From assembly GCA_903813345.2 (NCBI GenBank), contig CAIIXF020000012.1, positions 13,500,932 through 13,564,931 on the forward strand: a stretch of 64,000 nucleotides of DNA, written 5' to 3'. Source of the DNA: Owenia fusiformis. Its lineage: Eukaryota > Annelida > Polychaeta > Sabellida > Oweniidae. The number at the start of each line of letters is the position of its first letter. Position 1 is the stretch's first letter. The position numbers and the translations under genes are program-made. Positions 1 through 11,388 of this stretch are shown here, piece after piece. The notes beneath the pieces are model-generated. The model worked only from the letters and a program-made list of their open reading frames with translations. It made no database searches and was not told where the DNA came from.

Positions 1-758
1 ATAAATGAAACAGTTTAACTTAAAATTAGATTGTTTTGTTAGATTTCTACGGTTGAACATTTTTTAAGTATACCCTTTCAAACTTTGAAGGGGAAATGTG
101 TCAAGCACTTAAATCTGCCAATTAGACATTTTTTTCTTAATACGAAACCATGTTTTTGGATGAATCATAACTTACAAATACACAAACAGAATATTAAAGA
201 ATTCATGAACCTTTAGAAACCTTGGTATCCATACACAGTGTTTAACAATTACCAAACAAGAAAAATAAAATAGTTGACATAGAGAAGCCAATAGGAATTT
301 AAAAGATGCAATATAAGATAGAGACAAGCTGCGGCTATTTATTTAAAGATCTCAAGATCTTTTTTCCTTACAGTATTCTTGTTCTGTTTATTTGCAATGA
401 ATGCCAAGGTTTATTTTATTTCATGAAAATGTTTAGCAGAATGTCTACTGAATTTGGACATTTCTGCATTAAATATTCAATATTAGTTCCATATTTTATG
501 AAATATTAATGTAATCATAATGTACCGTACGGTACCGTGATTTTAAAGTGCACATTGGTTGTGTAATTTCCGTTTCATATACATGGCAAGCTGGCACCCA
601 AAGAACTTAGATAAGAGGCCCTAACCTTTCCCATTTTAATATAGAAACAGTCACAAATTCCTTTTAAACAGGCAATTTTGGTACGATCAACCTGCTGAGA
701 AAATGATCATTGCATGCCAGGTTGATTCTGACAATGAGCTGGAATTAACCTTACAGTG
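1..758. other. Non-coding stretch, window start
   Basis: I see no exon here. The only recognisable feature is a dispersed repeat at about 590-690 (beginning CTGGCACCCAAAGAACTTAG) that recurs in the same orientation at about 7000-7120. The small open frame near 306-509 has no family resemblance and no phase-compatible splice partner. Confidence 0.5.
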
Positions 759-1259
759 TCACACCGGAATAGCCTGACAACAGTAAAGACAGATACCGTT
801 GTCACAAATGGCGGACATAACCATCGCTTCAATTAGATTTTCATGAACTGTATGTTTAACAGAGCACCTAAACTAAATTCCTTTGGAACGACAATCTGAA
901 TCAAAGTGTCTAAAAACTCATTGTACAGTTAACAATGTTCTACCATCAAAATAAAGTCTTTAATTCAACCGATCAAAATGAGATATGGGACAACGGACAC
1001 TGTAATTACCATATGCCGTTGTCTTTCTAAATTACTCAAATTCAGATTCCATTGTCATTGACGATGTCAAAGACGCTATATTGTGGCGATTCACGATCCA
1101 ATTTGATCGAAATTGGGATTTCATATGATACATCAGCACAAGAGCTTAATACATGCACAGAATTAGTGATTAAGTGATTAAACAGTTGAAGCGACGGTTA
1201 TGTCCGCCATTTGTGACAGCGGTATCTGACTTTACCGTTGTCAGGCTATTCCAGTGTGA
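759..1259. mobile_element. Foldback MITE, about 500 bp
   Basis: The ends are long imperfect inverted repeats. The left end reads TCACACCGGAATAGCCTGAC and the reverse complement of the right end reads TCACACTGGAATAGCCTGAC. Pairing continues for about 85 bp through a stretch containing CACAAATGGCGGACATAACC. The interior is AT-rich without a transposase frame, so this is a non-autonomous DNA transposon. A target-site duplication is not clear. Confidence 0.75.
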
Positions 1260-1634
1260 GTATGGCATCATGTTAGTTGAATACATCTCAACTCATTTGT
1301 TAGGTAACAGTGCCAGTCTCAAATCCATTCAAGACAAGAAAATGTATCTGGTTCATTGTTTGGTTTGATTTGGTTAAGCACTTATATCTTTATACACCTG
1401 AATCATTGTACACCGTTTATGTAATCAAATAATAGACATATTACTGTCATTGAAGACCTGTATGCAATAAAATTATACTATTTGTCACTGATAAGAAAAT
1501 GTGTTTTTGGTTTCGTTTTGATATTGAGTTGAAGATCTTGTCTTAAAAAACTGGCTATCAACTGAGCATACCTATAACTGGAGTTGGAGGAATACACTAA
1601 CTTAACTAGCCCGCTGAAGGAAAAAAAAGAGAAA

Positions 1635-1740
1635 ATGTTGATTTATAACTTTCCACACAACTTCTTGTATATTAAACAATTAGACACAATATGGCCTCTG
1701 CTCTTTCTTGGACTGAATTGTGTTATATCAAAGCATCAAG
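1635..1740 (+). CDS. Candidate signal-peptide exon of the Ig gene
   Basis: A short open exon-like stretch encodes about 35 residues with a hydrophobic core (TIWPLLFLGLNCVIS) near its end. It closes on a donor (CAAG, then GTAATT) in phase 1, which is exactly the phase the first Ig exon at 2974 requires. Spliced together, the hydrophobic leader would precede GQLAREPQ. The frame opens further upstream at 1584 as well; the Met at 1635 is preferred because it places the hydrophobic core nearer the N-terminus. The hydrophobic core is modest and the exon is not supported by homology, so this is only a plausible start of the gene. Confidence 0.35.
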
Positions 1741-1928
1741 GTAATTTTTACATATCACATTGGGGTTTTATGGAGAAATTGATGTAAATATAATCATTGG
1801 AAGGTCTCTCGCTTTCTCATTGGCTAAGAACAGATCACATTATTAAAATTAGTATGACTGTCAAGTCTTCATGCAGCCTAGTTTTCAATTGTATATTCCA
1901 CAGGCTGCAGGAAATATACTAGAATCAT

Positions 1929-2091
1929 GTGGTACTAACTTCAACCGTTAATTTGAATTTTTGACCTACTAGATGTTTGAAAATCTTTAACGAGTCTCAT
2001 ACTGCACCATTTTTCTTCAAACTTGTTCCATTCAAAGCATAACATCTGGTAAGTCAAAAATTCAAATTAACGGTCGAAGTTAGTACCGCGT
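1929..2091. mobile_element. Short foldback element, about 160 bp
   Basis: Near-perfect inverted arms of about 50 bp (left GTGGTACTAACTTCAACCGT, right arm its reverse complement with a few changes) flank a 65-bp loop. It is a typical tiny MITE or hairpin element with no coding capacity. It lies between the candidate signal exon and the first Ig exon of the neighbouring receptor gene. Confidence 0.7.
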
Positions 2092-2894
2092 GAGAATGGA
2101 ATATTTGGTTTAATAAAATGGGAAATAAATTCTTTTCCAAAACAGTTTTCTTTTCTTTTTTCTATTTCTACATGGATTCAAATTTTTAAGGCTCCCATCA
2201 TTAAAAAAAATTGATAAGATATACCATTTGGTGACCTTTCCCAAATTACAACTTTTAACTATTTCTCAGTTATAATTGTCAGAGGGCTGAAAAAGCTATT
2301 TCATCATGTTTAGGGTCATTTTGACCAAGCCCATTGTGATCCTGGTCAAGTAAATGATATGTGGAACTAGTTTTAAAATACTAATTAGTAGTAAAACTGA
2401 CAGAAGGCCAAAACATAACTCTGTTATCTTAGATCAAAGAATCAAAAAATCCAGAATTTGCTTTTGGGACTTCCTCATTTGTCACTTCCTGTTAACTACG
2501 CTGAGACTTTAAACAATTTTTAAAATTGATGTACCCTTTTCCATTTGAACATGTGACAGTACCACTGTCACATGCATGGGAGGTGACAGTGTCATCTGTA
2601 AATGTAAATATGTACCTGCTTACCATTTTCCTTTACTGTAGATATGAAACAACTACTGTACAGATTTGCTTTGAATGTCATATTGCCTAACATTTAAGTT
2701 ACTTCGACTTTCTTAAGATGAAATGTGTTACATATTAACCTTGTAAATTTAGGCTTAATCAAGATAATGGTTTTCATGTCAACATCAAAAGCGGTGACAT
2801 AATGTTGAAACTTGTGCACATTGGATTGTTTGGTAAATGTATGTTTTAGAATTAATTTGATGTGTTGTGGGGAGATCCCTTTCTTCGAGTAAGA

Positions 2895-4258
2895 CCAAAG
2901 AAGACACCTTAGGTTTTAGCAAGAGAGCCTATCAATGTTGATAATGCAATCAATGAATCTATTGTATTTTCAGGTGGTCAGCTTGCCCGAGAACCACAAA
3001 CAACTACAGCAACAGTTGGAAGTGCAGTTACATTGTTTTGCACCCTTACTGCTGATCAGGTGGCTCAAGGATGGACCATCACATGGAAGGAAGGGGAGGA
3101 TTTCATATATATTGGTAGTACTGGGGCAAATTATAACCCAACCAAATACACCGTTTCGGGAAACGCCAATCTTCAGATCAATGATGTCACAACAGAGGAT
3201 GCTGGTGTTTATCAGTGTCGTGTTTATCCTAAGGGAGGCACACCACCCTTTGACAAAACTGCACAACTCAATATCATTAATTCAGGTATTTTGTCTTAAA
3301 GAAATGCAGGGGTTCTCACTAGAATTTCTCACAACAGGTTAAATAAATGAAAATAACAGGCAAAATTGATGGAAATCATAAACTTAACATGGAAACGTTG
3401 AATAGTCCCTAAAAGCAACAGGCGATTTTGTGGAAACAAGCGGTAAAAATCGCCTGTTGCCTATCTGCTAATGAAACCCCCTCTCAAGAAAGCATCTATT
3501 TTGATATTGCAATCAATGAAACTATTGTATGTTCAGGTGGTCAGCTTGCCATAGAACCACAAACAACTACAGCAACAGTTGGAAGTACAGTGACATTGTT
3601 TTGCACCCTTACTGCTGATCAGGTGGCTCAAGGATGGACCATTACATGGAAGGAAGGGGATGATTTCATTTATGTGGGTAGTACTGGAGTAAATTCTAAC
3701 CCAACCAAATACACCATTTCGGGAAATGCCAATCTTCAGATCAATGATGTCACAACAGAGGATGCTGGTGTTTATCAGTGTCGTGTTTATCCTAAGGGAG
3801 GCACACCACCCTTTGACAAAACTGCAAAACTCAATATTATTAATTCAGGTATTTTGTCTTAAAGAAATTCAGGGGTTATCACTAGAATTTCTCACAACAG
3901 GCTAAATAAATGAAAACAACAGGCAAAATTAATGGAAATCATATAAACTTAACATGGAAAAGTAGAAAAGTCTCTAAAGACAACAGGCGATTTTGTGAAA
4001 ACAACCGGTGAAAATCACCTGCTGCTAATGAACCCCCTCTCAAGAAAGCCTATTTTGATATTTTGAGAAAGCCGATCTATTTTGGTATTGCAATCAATGA
4101 AACCATTGTATTTTCAGGTGGTCAGCTTGCCCGAGAACTACAAACAACTACTACTACATCAACAACAACAATTTCAAGAACAACAACAACCACAACACCA
4201 ACCACCAGCAGCCATTCTAGCTCTAACATTACTGCAAATGCACTGTATACAAAATCAG
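2895..4258 (+). repeat. Tandem exon duplication, three units
   Basis: Three direct copies, about 563-580 bp apart, cover the intron end and the start of the Ig exon (intron text ATTGCAATCAATGAAAC, acceptor TTCAG, exon start GTGGTCAGCTTGCC). Copies 1 and 2 keep a full 312-bp Ig exon and nearly identical downstream introns. Copy 3 keeps the head of the exon, then runs into ACA/ACC-rich sequence that codes the stalk. The high identity, also in introns, points to recent duplication or gene conversion. Confidence 0.85.
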
Positions 4259-5642
4259 GTAGCTGCTTAATTATTCAATCCCTACACAGACTAACATCTT
4301 TAATGGTATTGTACATTGCCACTTTGGCTACAGTACTGTACAGTGTCCCAGTGTCACTAATTGGCTTTTATTCTGTATTTTTTAAATTAAATTACTTTTC
4401 TCTTATATTCATTTCCTTCATTTTTGGGATCATGACCCATATTGTAGTTACGTTAACTTCCTATATTGTTACAGGCTAATTTCTCACATACGAGTAGGTT
4501 TTTGTTTTTTTTTATAGGTTATTGTTATTTATTTTCATATTATTCAACACAATTATTTACATAGATTGTGAGGGGCTGAGGCTATATACAGCATTATTGG
4601 CCCCCCTCTTATTTACGTGAGATCTCTTAGTATTTGTATCTTTGCGATTGGTTGTGGGATCAATCTCCAATAGCTTGGACTGACTTTTTCACATCAGCTC
4701 TTAACACAGAATTTCATTCTGTGATTTCATTAAACCAGTATTTGTATCTTTATTTTCACGTCTATTTACGAAAGTTGCTTTTAACCTATTTTGTTTCACT
4801 TTAACAGGTCTTCATATTACTGAATTGTTGCTCTACATCGTGGTCCCAGGAATCGTTGCTGTTGTCATAACATTCATTCTGTTGGGACTATGGTACAAGT
4901 GTTGCTATAAACGAAGTAACAACAAGAGGTAACTTACTATGTGGCAAGAACCATGGAACTAACACCTACTGTTTTCTTTCTTATTTTTGCATGCATGCAT
5001 GTGACCTTGACCTTCAGTTTCAATTTGACCTTTCATTAACTGACCTCTGGTAAAAAATAAAGTAAAAAATTTCCTTGAACTAAATGATTCATTAGTTTCT
5101 CTCAAAGTACTTTTTGGAACAATTCTACAAAAAGTACTTGTGACTTCCTGTTAATAAACAGGCATGTTCATAAAAAATACTCATACTTTATTTCAAAAGA
5201 CATCCTCTCTCCTGTAGATGGTTAACTCTACTATACCTAACTCCTAGAAATGCATAAGATACTCTGTTTGTCTAATTGCATTGTTTAGTATATTTTTGAA
5301 AGTACCTTATTAACATCTAACTTTCAACCGATAAACCAATAATAAGGAACAGCCAAATAAAAACAAATAACATAATTATTACTAATAAGCCAAATGGGTT
5401 GCTCATGAACACCAAATGCACTTGATATAGTTGAGTGGGTTGGTTACTATTTGTTTATTTATGGAATTAGGCAGTAAATAACATAATCGAGAAGTATAAC
5501 TGCATTATGCAAGAGCAACTTTGCTATTACGCTAATCTGAATAAATATAGAATTTCAACAATATCCGAATCTCGCATATATATTTTTTCCTTGCAGATAT
5601 GAGGCAGTAAATGTTGATTCCCTCCAAGTGACCAGCAATTGA
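2974..5642 (+). CDS. Ig-domain type I membrane protein
   Basis: Exons 2974-3285, 3537-3848, 4118-4258, 4808-4928 and 5597-5642 join in frame (phases 1,1,1,2). The first two each encode a V-like Ig domain of 104 codons with the expected Cys (VTLFC), Trp (ITWKEG) and DxGxYxC (EDAGVYQC) signature. The two domains differ at only a handful of residues. Exon 3 begins like an Ig exon (GQLARELQTTT) but turns into a Thr/Ser-rich, probably O-glycosylated stalk. Exon 4 carries the membrane segment (LLLYIVVPGIVAVVITFILL) followed by WYKCCYKR. Exon 5 gives a 15-residue end (YEAVNVDSLQVTSN) with a YxxV motif that lacks the hydrophobic -2 residue of a classical ITIM. It is probably a surface receptor or adhesion protein; the ligand is unknown. 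The 5' end is uncertain (see the candidate exon at 1635). Confidence 0.8.
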
Positions 5643-8600
5643 TGGAACTTCAGCATACAATACCTGATCATATTGTTAGAAATGATGGTGGACATGAATA
5701 CGAAGCTTTGTTTGTGCCAAGTACAAAAACAATATGATGACCAAGAATTGTTGACAATGTACACTTGGAAAGAGTAGGACATATTTAGAGACTTTAAATC
5801 AAAATGTCACATTCGGGCGAGTACTAACTAACAAATGACAAATATTGCTGTTAAATAAGCCCAACTCCATCATGTTTCTACGTTGTGAAGTAGCAAAAAA
5901 TGCTAAGAATTTTGAATGCAGACTATTGATGCGTATACCAATATTACACATTTGTCATAAGCATTTAATTGCCTCCACCTTGCTGCTTGTATCAATTTTC
6001 GATTAAAGTTTAAATTTTAGATATTTTATCTCTGTAACTGTTTTCTGATTAATTAGCAAACAATTTCAGCTTTAACAGCTAGTACTGTATTTGCCTATTT
6101 CAATATAACGCTTAAATGTCAAGGTAATAAAGTTAAACAAAGCTAAACAAAAGTTAAACAAAACTTTTTCCTTGAGATTTCTGCCAGTTACCAAATGACT
6201 GGAATTATGACTATTTGCCCTGGTTGATTTGTGATTGTCTCTGACATGATAGAAATTGATTTAGACATCATGAACATCTTCATCAAACTGCCTTCTGTAT
6301 TTTATGCTTAAATCAAAGAAAATTAAAACTGAGGCACCGCCCTATCCTCTCCCCTCATGTACCTACATATACCCAGGGGGTCTCAACAACTTTATGACAA
6401 GTTAAAATTGAACCGCATGTTCAGGAACCTGTAAAAGATCCCCCCCCCGTGTTAAGCTCAATTAGCATTGATTTTTATGATATGCTCCTATTCTCCTATT
6501 CATATTCAATGAAACAAGGCGTTACAGTTCACAATGACCTCCAATCTTTGTTTCAATATTAGCTATCAGGAAACTGAGTATAGCCAGTGGTGGAAAATAG
6601 GAAATTGAGTCATAAAAGGGCAGACTGGCTAGATCATAACAAAAACATATCAAGAACAGGCCTACTGGCTGTCTTTGATGTTTATACCAGCATACATCCA
6701 AGTGCTCAAAATGTCATGTTTTACAAAAAAAACAAGATAGAAAAGAAAAATAGAAATGAAATGAAAAATATCTATGTTCAGAATCAGAAATGCATCATTC
6801 TAATTTACTGGACACTCTCTGTTATTTACAGATTGATGCCCAAGAGTATTCTGATTTGGAGTGTGTTTTGCCTCCTATTGCATCAAGGCTCTGGACTCTC
6901 TCCAATCCCCCCCCCCCCCTTATCCGCTTGTAAGGGTCTTAGCTAGGGGCCGGTCACCAAAGTTTGAAGCAAATCTACCTCCTGTGTTTCATAATACCTG
7001 GCACCCAAAGAACTTAGAGAAAGAACTTAGAGGCCCTACAGCCCCTCTCCCCATTTTAACATGTAAACAGTCGCAAATTCCTCATAAACAGGTCATTTTG
7101 AAAAGATATCCAGAGAAAATGTACAAGTTTTTCTTGTTGCATGATTTAATAGAATCATCTGAAGCATAAAGATTGTTGATGTTATGTTGAGTTATAATTG
7201 ACAACCTACTTGTGTTTTGATTGCTTCCTGACATGTTATGAAGTATTTCAAGTAGCAATCATATATCACTCAGAAGTCTCCCAAAATGTGTTCGCTAAAT
7301 ATTGTTTTTAGTATCTCAAGCGCAGCAATACCCCATTCTTTATTTTATGAATTTTACACTTGAAGTCAGAACCAGAAACCCCCAACAACAACATAGTCGT
7401 TTTATTAGTTGTGGAACAATCAGTCAAAAGAGTTTCGTATGAGCCAGGAATCGATCTTGGCGCCTCGCATAGTGGTAACTAATGGCTCTGCCCATCAGAA
7501 TTGCAATATTATAGATGAAAAATAGAGATTTACAATACTACAGAGATATGCAGAAGATCAATTACTCAAGGATTTTGTTCAAACTTGGACAATCCAAAGG
7601 CAAAAAAATGAAAACATAACAAACAAAATGTAAATGAAAAATCATTAAAATCTTAACATGAAAACCCCTAGTTATTCATTCAATTAATGTTTTATTTAGA
7701 TGGTATATGAACCAGGATAGCAAGAATAGAGTAAATTATATGGGAGGGCACTTAACATCACAGGTCAGGGATCAAGGGGTTAATCAGTTAGGTTATCTAG
7801 GCATGACAGAGTTAACAACCTATTGTTGAAATATTTAATTTCATTGACTATGCAATTTTGAAATTAAAAACTATAATTAGCAGGGACTGTATAATATGAA
7901 TATGTGTAGCCTTCAGTCATCATGATAAACCATGACATCTCATTTCTTCTCAGCCTCGAGATTTTTCTGGTGAAACAGAAAGATGCTGAGTTTCAGAATG
8001 GTCATGGATCCTTCAAGATGGTTCTTCACTAATTTCATAGCAGCTAATGTAATGCAATGAATTACTCTTGGGCTAAGGATTCAGAATGATCTTCAGTTGA
8101 TATTTCACACTTTTATGTTTGTCTTTACCCTGTGCTCATTTGCAACTGTATTACCCCACCCTCTGACTAAAATCAATCAATGAGCACTTAACTAAAACCT
8201 TATTGTTCACTCAGAGTTTGAGACAAAAGTGACAGCTCTTGCAAAGGGTGTAATTTATAAGGTGAATAAGGTAGTTGACCAATCCATAATGATACCTGGA
8301 CCATCAGATCTGATGGCACTTCAAATTGAAATAAATTAATTGATCACATGTTAAATTGCTATAAATCAATACAGTTCACCTGTATGTACTTGGATATTTA
8401 AGGTCATAAAAACCTTTTCCAGGTAGCCTGCAGATTACATAAGATACCCTTCCACTCTTTCCCAATTAGCCTTATCGGGAAATATATTGAAAGGAAAATA
8501 ACTGGCATTTTTGGAAAACTCAACCAGAGAAAATCTGATGTAACAGAACCTCCAAAAAATGGGGAGGGGAGGCATCAAAAGTTTGATGTCAGATCTAAAT

Positions 8601-8699
8601 AAATCTTGTTTTGAGTTTGACCCCCTACTTTTAAGCTTGTGAGGCTAAATAGAGTACAACATGATATTACAGTAGACACACCTACTAAACTGGACATAC
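5643..8699. other. 3' UTR / non-coding region with a dispersed repeat
   Basis: This stretch holds the probable 3' UTR of the Ig gene and, on the other strand, the start of MYO18A intron 1. A repeat at about 7000-7120 copies the one at 590-690. A poly-C run lies near 6907. I searched the minus strand for further MYO18A exons (motor-domain motifs next to splice sites) and recognised none. The 119-codon frame at 6587-6946 is low-complexity and lacks gene-like features. Confidence 0.45.
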
Positions 8700-9905
8700 C
8701 TGTTGTTTCTTATATCTCATACTGCCACTCCTTTGAAGAGTTCCAGTCTTTGCATGCTCATCTAGTGGAACTTCTCCCCCATCGTTGCTTGTTCTTGAGC
8801 TTAATTCACTCAATTCAGGGATAGGCTGCACTTTCAACTCAACTACATCTCCCGATTTCTTGATCAGCTCAACGATTTCTTCTCGGGATGAGTTTTCAAC
8901 ATTAACTCCATTGACTTCTACGAGACGGTCTCCGGGTAGTAATCCAGTCGATGCTGCATTGCGTAATCCCATTCCAGGTTCAGCGAAAATAACGGTTCGT
9001 TTCCGCTCTGAGTTATCCTCATAGCCTCGTTCTAAGACTGAGCCGCGACGTAATGTGAACCCAAAATCTCCTTTGGGTTGTCGTTTAAGCTGCAGGGTTC
9101 GAATTCTTGAGGGTTTGGGCGGTGCAATCGGAGGAAGTTTCAGATTCACATCATAGGTTTTTTCATAAGGTGACAAAGGTGGTGGCGGAATATCACTAAA
9201 ATTTGGTAGAACTTCATTATCAGATTTCTCCGAATTTGACCTCTCTCTGTCACCATTAACAATACCATTAGAAGCTGATTGGTGAGCAGAAGATGATTCT
9301 ACAGATTTAATAACTATTGGTGGAACTGATTTAAAAGCTTTGGCTTGGGTGGGTTGGTTTTGACTAGGTGGGGGGCGATTTACAGGAGTATGCTCCCCAG
9401 ACATTAATTCATTCTTGAGAGTGACCTCCTCTAAAAGAGCTGACCCATAAAGCATATCATCTGGGTTTGGAATAGGGTGGGATACACCTGCTCCATAGCT
9501 TGATTTATCTTTCAAAATGCCACGTTTGGGTTTAATAGGCACTGGTGGGCCATGTCCTTGTTTCTGTCCGTTACCACCTAATTCTACTTTAGTATAACTA
9601 ACAAACGTTGAACTGTTCGGATTGTTTGATCCATTGGAGTTAAGACTAGATTGGCTTCCCGATTCGAATAGTTCACGCTTTTCTTTATAGCTCTTTGACC
9701 TCTCCACTTCATTTCCCGCTGTAGGGCGGGAGTAACCGACATCACTTCCAGATCGGAGTAATCCCTGCCTTGCTGCTTCTAGACGTTGTAATTCCTCTTG
9801 GGTGAGCGGTTGTTCTTTATCTTTGGACTTTTTATCTTTCTTTTCCTTTTTCTCTTTTTTCTTACGTTCTCTTTCTTCTTTGTCTTTTTTCATAAAATTA
9901 AACAT
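8700..9905 (-). CDS. MYO18A: Unconventional myosin-XVIIIa, first coding exon (PDZ)
   Basis: The exon encodes 402 codons, starting at the ATG on 9905-9903 and ending in phase 0 at CAACAG with donor GTATGT (8699 downwards). It begins MFNFMKKDKEERERKKK, the lysine/glutamate-rich KE motif that opens animal MYO18A. After a Pro/Ser-rich linker (about residues 50-265, with PPPP runs) comes a PDZ domain at about 268-360: carboxylate-binding loop GDFGFTLRR, then VIFAEPGMG, LLPGDRLVEVNG and REEIVELIKKSGD. It closes with PIPELSELS, a run shared with the vertebrate protein. MYO18A is an actin-linked, motor-deficient myosin that binds Golgi and cytoskeletal partners. Motor, IQ and coiled-coil exons are absent and presumably lie beyond the left edge; reading past the donor stops after three codons. 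Confidence 0.93.
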
Positions 9906-10159
9906 GATGGCGTTTTTTCTGGTGTCGTCTCAATATTTTGTCATTTGTTTTCACCTAGAACGCAAATTAAAATTAAAGTAAAAAATGTAAGAGAAATAGA
10001 ACCTGCTAGTTGTCCTTTCATATTACATGTCTTTTTAATCTTGGGTTGAAGACATCCAGGATGATGTTTTGCATAGGCCAAGGGGAAAGTATGTAATATA
10101 AGGCTTACATATAATTTCCCCTCGACCCATGATGTTTTGGTGTGTTACTTACGACGATG

Positions 10160-10251
10160 CATTCCTTCTCAAGTATCTAAGGATTCTTTTTATGCATTTG
10201 AATCACCTATTATATGGGTGCGTAAAAAGAATCCTAAGATACTCAGGAATG
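10160..10251. repeat. 92-bp hairpin element
   Basis: The left arm (CATTCCTTCTCAAGTATCTA, then GGATTCTTTTTATGCA) pairs with the right arm (TGCGTAAAAAGAATCC, then TAAGATACTCAGGAATG), leaving a loop of about 20 bp. This is a near-perfect palindrome, probably a miniature transposon relic. Confidence 0.7.
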
Positions 10252-10347
10252 TTAAAAAGGTAGGTATTTTAACTTTGCAATGTGGAGTAGTTCCTCCAAC
10301 GTTGTAGAAACACTGCCTGAACAATCGTTGGAGCGTACAAACACAAT

Positions 10348-10732
10348 TAGAGTCCATTTCACTGTTTTACTGCGTCAGTAGAACCCCAAAAATAAGAAAT
10401 CGGGGGACCATTGTGCAATAATATATGGAAATGTAGATTCATATTGTACATGAATGACATTTGTATATTTCAGATTTTCTAGTTTTTTGTGCAATAAGTC
10501 TGTGCCCTCTTGTAATTTGAAGAATTTCAGCCATGTTAATCTTATTGAAAATAACATGGCAGAGAAGCATCCAAATATAAGAGGCCACACACTTTATAAG
10601 CCAAACCAGAAGCAATCCAAGATATACAAATGTCATTCATGCACAAAAGGAATATATTTTCCATATATTATTGCATGATGATATTTTGATTTCTTATTTT
10701 TTAGGTTTTACTGACGCAATTAAACGACTCTA
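10348..10732. mobile_element. Foldback MITE, about 385 bp
   Basis: Both ends begin TAGAGTC. Long arms pair across nearly the whole element, for example TTTTACTGCGTCAGTA with TTTACTGACGCAATTAAA, and GAATGACATTTGTATAT with ATATACAAATGTCATTC. Because it is palindromic, mirror-image open frames appear on both strands at 10439-10678; these are not genes. Confidence 0.8.
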
Positions 10733-11388
10733 GTGGCGTTGTAGAATATGATACGGCTCAGGGAAGAGAGGCCATAGGTTTATTGCACATGAAACAAATT
10801 TATCTGAATTATATAAGCGTATAGGATCACTATGTTTGTTTTATGACCAAAACCTTTGCCTGAGACACTGGGGTTAATCGCATCCACATTATATTTAAAT
10901 TAGATGAAAAGTTAAAAATAAAAGTAAAAAATGGGAGTGACACTTTTCAAATAACCTAAAATTTATCTAATATCTGAAATATTTCCAAAACAATATACTT
11001 ATCATTTTATAGAAAATACCTTGGAAAGCTGCTCGCAAAGTCATTCCTCGTTAAGTGTGTACAGATGGTGAGAAAATCCACAAAAAACTATACCAACTTC
11101 GAAATTTTAAAATTCGAAAAGATGGCTTCCACTTCCGGTTCAGGAAAAGTGACCTTGACCTTCCACCAAAACAACGTGGGAAGGAAAGTGCATTTTGTCT
11201 ACAAAACGACTGTTAACATTGGATTACGACGCTTACATCACTATTATCGTCTGGTAAATGCAGAAAGAATATCTAGTTCACAATTTAGATAAATATTTGT
11301 TAAATTTTACTCAAGATCTGAGCTAATTTTCAGTTCCGAATGCTGGACAATTTTCAAGAAATTTCTGATTTATTTCCTTAGATTGAAG

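Larger units (their letters stand above)
9906..11388. promoter_or_regulatory. Shared MYO18A / SETD6 upstream region
   Basis: The two genes are head to head, with 1483 bp between their start codons. Core promoter motifs are not obvious. The interval contains two hairpin elements (10160-10251 and 10348-10732), and a third small palindrome at about 10081-10121 (GGGGAAA, AT-rich loop, TTTCCCC). The open frame at 11065-11292 is probably chance. Whether transcription is truly bidirectional cannot be seen from sequence. Confidence 0.45.

Noticed and set aside
6587-7169. Frames of 119 and 102 codons
   Set aside because: Lysine/asparagine-rich or proline-run translations across a poly-C tract and a dispersed repeat; no gene-like features.
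8785-9024. Open frame on the + strand opposite MYO18A
   Set aside because: A shadow of the well-supported PDZ coding exon on the minus strand.
10439-10678. Two overlapping frames on opposite strands with similar proteins
   Set aside because: They are mirror images produced by a palindromic MITE, not genes.
11065-11292. 75-codon frame just upstream of SETD6
   Set aside because: No homology recognised, and SETD6 starts cleanly at 11389 with a complete family-length protein.
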